Below are positions 61,724 to 64,000 of a stretch of 64,000 nucleotides of DNA, piece by piece. Both the position numbers and the translations under genes were made by a program. Position 1 is the stretch's first letter; each line of letters starts with the position of its first letter. Origin of the DNA: Glaciecola punicea ACAM 611 (lineage in GTDB: Bacteria; Pseudomonadota; Gammaproteobacteria; Enterobacterales; Alteromonadaceae); NCBI RefSeq assembly GCF_000252165.1, contig NZ_BAET01000031.1:62001-126000 (forward strand), given 5' to 3'. The notes below the pieces were generated by a model. It did no database searches, was not told the origin of the DNA, and saw only the letters and a program-made list of their open reading frames with translations.

Positions 61724-63547
61724 CTATTTTTTAGCGGGGCGTGAGAAACGCTTGCGTTCGTTTTCGGTTAAAAGTTTTTTACGAATACGAGTGCTTACGG
61801 GTGTTACCTCAACTAACTCATCGTCATCAATAAACTCTAAAGCCTGTTCCAATGTGTACACAATTGGCGGCACTAATGTTTGCGCTTCGTCGGTACCTGA
61901 TGCACGTACGTTAGTTAACTGCTTACCTTTAAGGGCGTTTACCGTTAAATCATTTTCGCGAGAATGGATACCAATTACCATACCTTCATACACTTCAACA
62001 CCGTGACCAATAAACATGCGACCACGCTCTTGTAGGTTGAAGATAGCGTTAGTAAGCGCTTTGCCGGTCGCGTTGGCGATCAATACACCGTTTTTACGCG
62101 AACCAATGTTTCCGCCTTTGTGCGGGCCGTAATGATCAAAGGTGTGATACAACAAACCGGAGCCAGACGTCATTGTCATAAAGTCGGTTTGAAAACCAAT
62201 TAAGCCACGGCTTGGAATAATAAAGTCTAGGCGTACGCGGCCTTTTCCGTCCATAGACATGTTCGCCATTTCCGCTTTACGTAGGCCAAGCTGTTCCATC
62301 ATAGTTCCCTGATGTTTTTCTTCAACGTCAACCGTCAGAGTTTCGAATGGTTCAAGCAGTTTCCCGTTTTCTTCCTTAAGAATGACCTCAGGGCGAGAAA
62401 CGGCTAACTCAAATCCTTCGCGACGCATATTTTCAATTAATATGCCTAAATGTAATTCACCACGTCCTGACACTCTAAATTTATCAGGGTCAGCGGTTTC
62501 TTCAACACGCAAAGCAACGTTGTGAATAAGTTCGGTTTGTAAACGCTCTAAAATGTTTCTTGAGGTAACGTACTTACCTTCTTTACCTGCAAACGGCGAA
62601 GTGTTTACTTGGAAGGTCATCGTAACGGTTGGTTCATCTACCGATAATGGTTTTAACGCTTCTACTTTGCTTATATCGCACACTGTGTCAGATATTTTAA
62701 GTTCGCCTAAGCCGGTAATAGCAACAATATCACCCGCCTCGCCTGACTCTACATCATAACGATCAAGACCTAAGTAGCCTAATACTTTGCTCACTTTAGC
62801 GTTACGTTTTTGGCCTTTTGCGTTAACTACGGTGACTTGCTGGTTAACTTTAACAACACCACGAGTAATACGACCTATGCCAATTACACCTACATAAGAG
62901 TTGTAGTCTAGCTGAGAAATTTGCATCTGCAGGGGCCCTTCCGGGTCAGCCACTGGCGGTGCTACCTTTGCAACAATGGTTTCAAACAAAGGTGTCATAT
63001 CGTCGTGTTTAACGTCAGCTTCGTTTGATGCCCAGCCATTAAGAGCTGATGCGTAAACAACATCGAAATCGAGCTGCTCGTCAGTGGCACCTAAATTATC
63101 GAACAAATCAAAAACTTGATCTAAAACCCAATTAGGACGAGCGCCCGGTTTGTCTATTTTGTTGAGCACAACAATTGGCTTTAAGCCTTGAGCAAATGCT
63201 TTTTGGGTGACGAAGCGAGTTTGCGGCATAGGACCTTCTTGCGCATCTACTAGCAATAGAACGGAATCGGCCATCGACATGACGCGCTCTACTTCACCGC
63301 CAAAATCAGCGTGCCCTGGGGTATCGATTATATTAATGCGATAGCCATTCCAGTTTAGAGCGGTATTCTTAGCAAGTATTGTAATGCCGCGTTCTTTTTC
63401 AATATCGTTCGAGTCCATCACGCGCTCTTCAGCTATGCCACGACTTTCTAAAGTGCCTGATTGTTGCAGAAGCTTGTCTACCAGTGTAGTTTTACCATGG
63501 TCGACGTGCGCTATGATCGCGATATTGCGAATATTTATTACTGACAT
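61724..63547 (-). CDS. typA: Translational GTPase TypA/BipA
   Basis: Ribosome-associated GTPase for growth at low temperature and under stress. 607 residues: G1 [17 protein letters not shown] near 10, G2 [10 protein letters not shown]3 [15 protein letters not shown]4 [12 protein letters not shown]. The EF-G-like domains II, III and V follow, and the TypA-specific C-terminal domain ends [14 protein letters not shown]. Divergent from the presumed glnA, as in E. coli. Confidence 0.97.
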   Translation of the reverse strand: MSVINIRNIAIIAHVDHGKTTLVDKLLQQSGTLESRGIAEERVMDSNDIEKERGITILAKNTALNWNGYRINIIDTPGHADFGGEVERVMSMADSVLLLVDAQEGPMPQTRFVTQKAFAQGLKPIVVLNKIDKPGARPNWVLDQVFDLFDNLGATDEQLDFDVVYASALNGWASNEADVKHDDMTPLFETIVAKVAPPVADPEGPLQMQISQLDYNSYVGVIGIGRITRGVVKVNQQVTVVNAKGQKRNAKVSKVLGYLGLDRYDVESGEAGDIVAITGLGELKISDTVCDISKVEALKPLSVDEPTVTMTFQVNTSPFAGKEGKYVTSRNILERLQTELIHNVALRVEETADPDKFRVSGRGELHLGILIENMRREGFELAVSRPEVILKEENGKLLEPFETLTVDVEEKHQGTMMEQLGLRKAEMANMSMDGKGRVRLDFIIPSRGLIGFQTDFMTMTSGSGLLYHTFDHYGPHKGGNIGSRKNGVLIANATGKALTNAIFNLQERGRMFIGHGVEVYEGMVIGIHSRENDLTVNALKGKQLTNVRASGTDEAQTLVPPIVYTLEQALEFIDDDELVEVTPVSTRIRKKLLTENERKRFSRPAKK

Positions 63548-63750
63548 TACAGTTTCTCATTAGGGGCCGCAGACGCAATTTTGTGCGTATTCAGCTCATT
63601 GTGATAGTTAAGATGGGCGCGGATTGTACAGATTTATTGGGAAATAAGCGACAAACTTTGCGGTTTTATCATTAAATAATCATTTATAAGGTTTACGCCC
63701 CACCTTTGAGGCATACTATGAGCCACGGTATTGTGAATCGTTCAAGGTCT
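63548..63750. other. typA upstream region
   Basis: AT-rich leader and promoter region of typA. No gene seen; no clear -35/-10 pair could be fixed by eye. Confidence 0.4.
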
Positions 63751-63771
63751 AGTGCACCTTAATTGTGCACT
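63751..63771. promoter_or_regulatory. NtrC binding site 1 (distal)
   Basis: AGTGCAC-N7-GTGCACT is a perfect palindrome containing TGCAC-N7-GTGCA, the NtrC consensus. Its centre is about 137 bases before the predicted sigma-54 start site, close to the -140 site of E. coli glnA. Confidence 0.82.
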
Positions 63772-63783
63772 GGACGCATCACA

Positions 63784-63800
63784 AGCACTACAGTGGTGCA
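63784..63800. promoter_or_regulatory. NtrC binding site 2 (proximal)
   Basis: AGCAC-N7-GTGCA matches the NtrC consensus at 9 of 10 positions. Its centre is 31 bases, about three helical turns, from site 1, as in the E. coli glnA enhancer. Confidence 0.78.
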
Positions 63801-63872
63801 TTTTATGCGCTGTAAGGCTAGGCGCGGCTCGCTACGACGCTGTTTTTACTGGTCTGTAGATAGTTTTAAAAA

Positions 63873-63888
63873 TGGCACGTTTATCGCT
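63873..63888 (+). promoter_or_regulatory. Sigma-54 promoter, probably of glnA
   Basis: TGGCAC-GTTTA-TCGCT has GG (63874-63875) and GC (63886-63887) exactly 10 bases apart, the sigma-54 -24/-12 rule. The start site would be near 63898. The strand and the pair of NtrC sites indicate a nitrogen-regulated gene beyond 64000, most likely glnA. No start codon with a long frame occurs before the window ends. Confidence 0.78.
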
Positions 63889-64000
63889 TAACTTGTGATT
63901 TGTGCGCCATCAGTTAAATTGTGCAATTAGTCTCAAAGACTGTAATAATAAATAGATGTTTTACTCAGCATTGCAGTACTGGCAATAAAAGTGTGCCTGG

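Overview
The window reads as ordinary chromosome of a marine-type gammaproteobacterium, most likely order Alteromonadales (Alteromonadaceae-like). This rests on gene content and order (hslVU with an FtsN-like SPOR gene and priA, rplU-rpmA-obgE, ftsB-ispD-ispF-truD-pcm-nlpD, orn-rsgA-psd, fadBA, ilvIH, typA facing away from a glnA-type promoter), on moderate GC content and on the protein sequences. I see no insertion sequence, integrase, phage gene, CRISPR array or rRNA. There is one tRNA, tRNA-Gly(GCC).

Layout. 0-5 kb: siroheme synthase cysG and a very large exported TolB-propeller/amidohydrolase. 5.6-9.4 kb: a compact type I secretion operon, made of an HlyD-like adaptor, an ABC exporter with an intact C39 leader peptidase, and a minimal LuxR-type DNA-binding protein. 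9.5-15.3 kb: tamB and tamA on the minus strand. 15.4-17.5 kb: a short ORF ending in a double-glycine(GA)-type leader and a Trp/Gly-rich core, a structured spacer, and a Wzi-like outer-membrane protein. 17.6-23.3 kb: hslU, hslV, ftsN-like, priA and divergent rpmE. 23.6-28.6 kb: ahpF, ahpC, a CYTH-CHAD triphosphatase and an SH3 protein. 28.7-32.5 kb: putA. 32.8-37 kb: ftsB-ispD-ispF-truD-pcm-nlpD. 37-40.9 kb: folA, obgE, rpmA and rplU on the minus strand, and ispB on the plus strand. 40.9-44.3 kb: pepQ and slt. 44.8-51 kb: fadBA, a cold-shock gene and ilvIH. 51-56 kb: a DUF413/MaoP-like gene, a DUF4442 thioesterase, recQ, acpH, tRNA-Gly and orn. 56-59 kb: rsgA, psd and an EamA transporter. 59-61.4 kb: a MerC-family gene with a Zur-box-like palindrome, an uncharacterised or decayed small-ORF region, and a malY/patB aminotransferase. 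61.7-64 kb: typA, then an NtrC/sigma-54 control region that points out of the right edge, presumably at glnA.

The best candidate for an undescribed system is a split peptide-secretion locus. The C39 exporter (C38, H111 and D127 all present) has no substrate gene beside it. About 6 kb away, on the other side of tamBA, lies a peptide whose C-terminal part fits the leader such exporters cut (LS-x2-D-x3-V-x-GA), followed by a 17-residue core, WGGGWSGPGPIQSFTED. Other points of interest are the missing surE and rpoS at their usual places around pcm-nlpD, the Zur-like site before merC, two NtrC sites and a GG-N10-GC promoter at the right edge, and a small-ORF region at 60 kb with in-frame stops.
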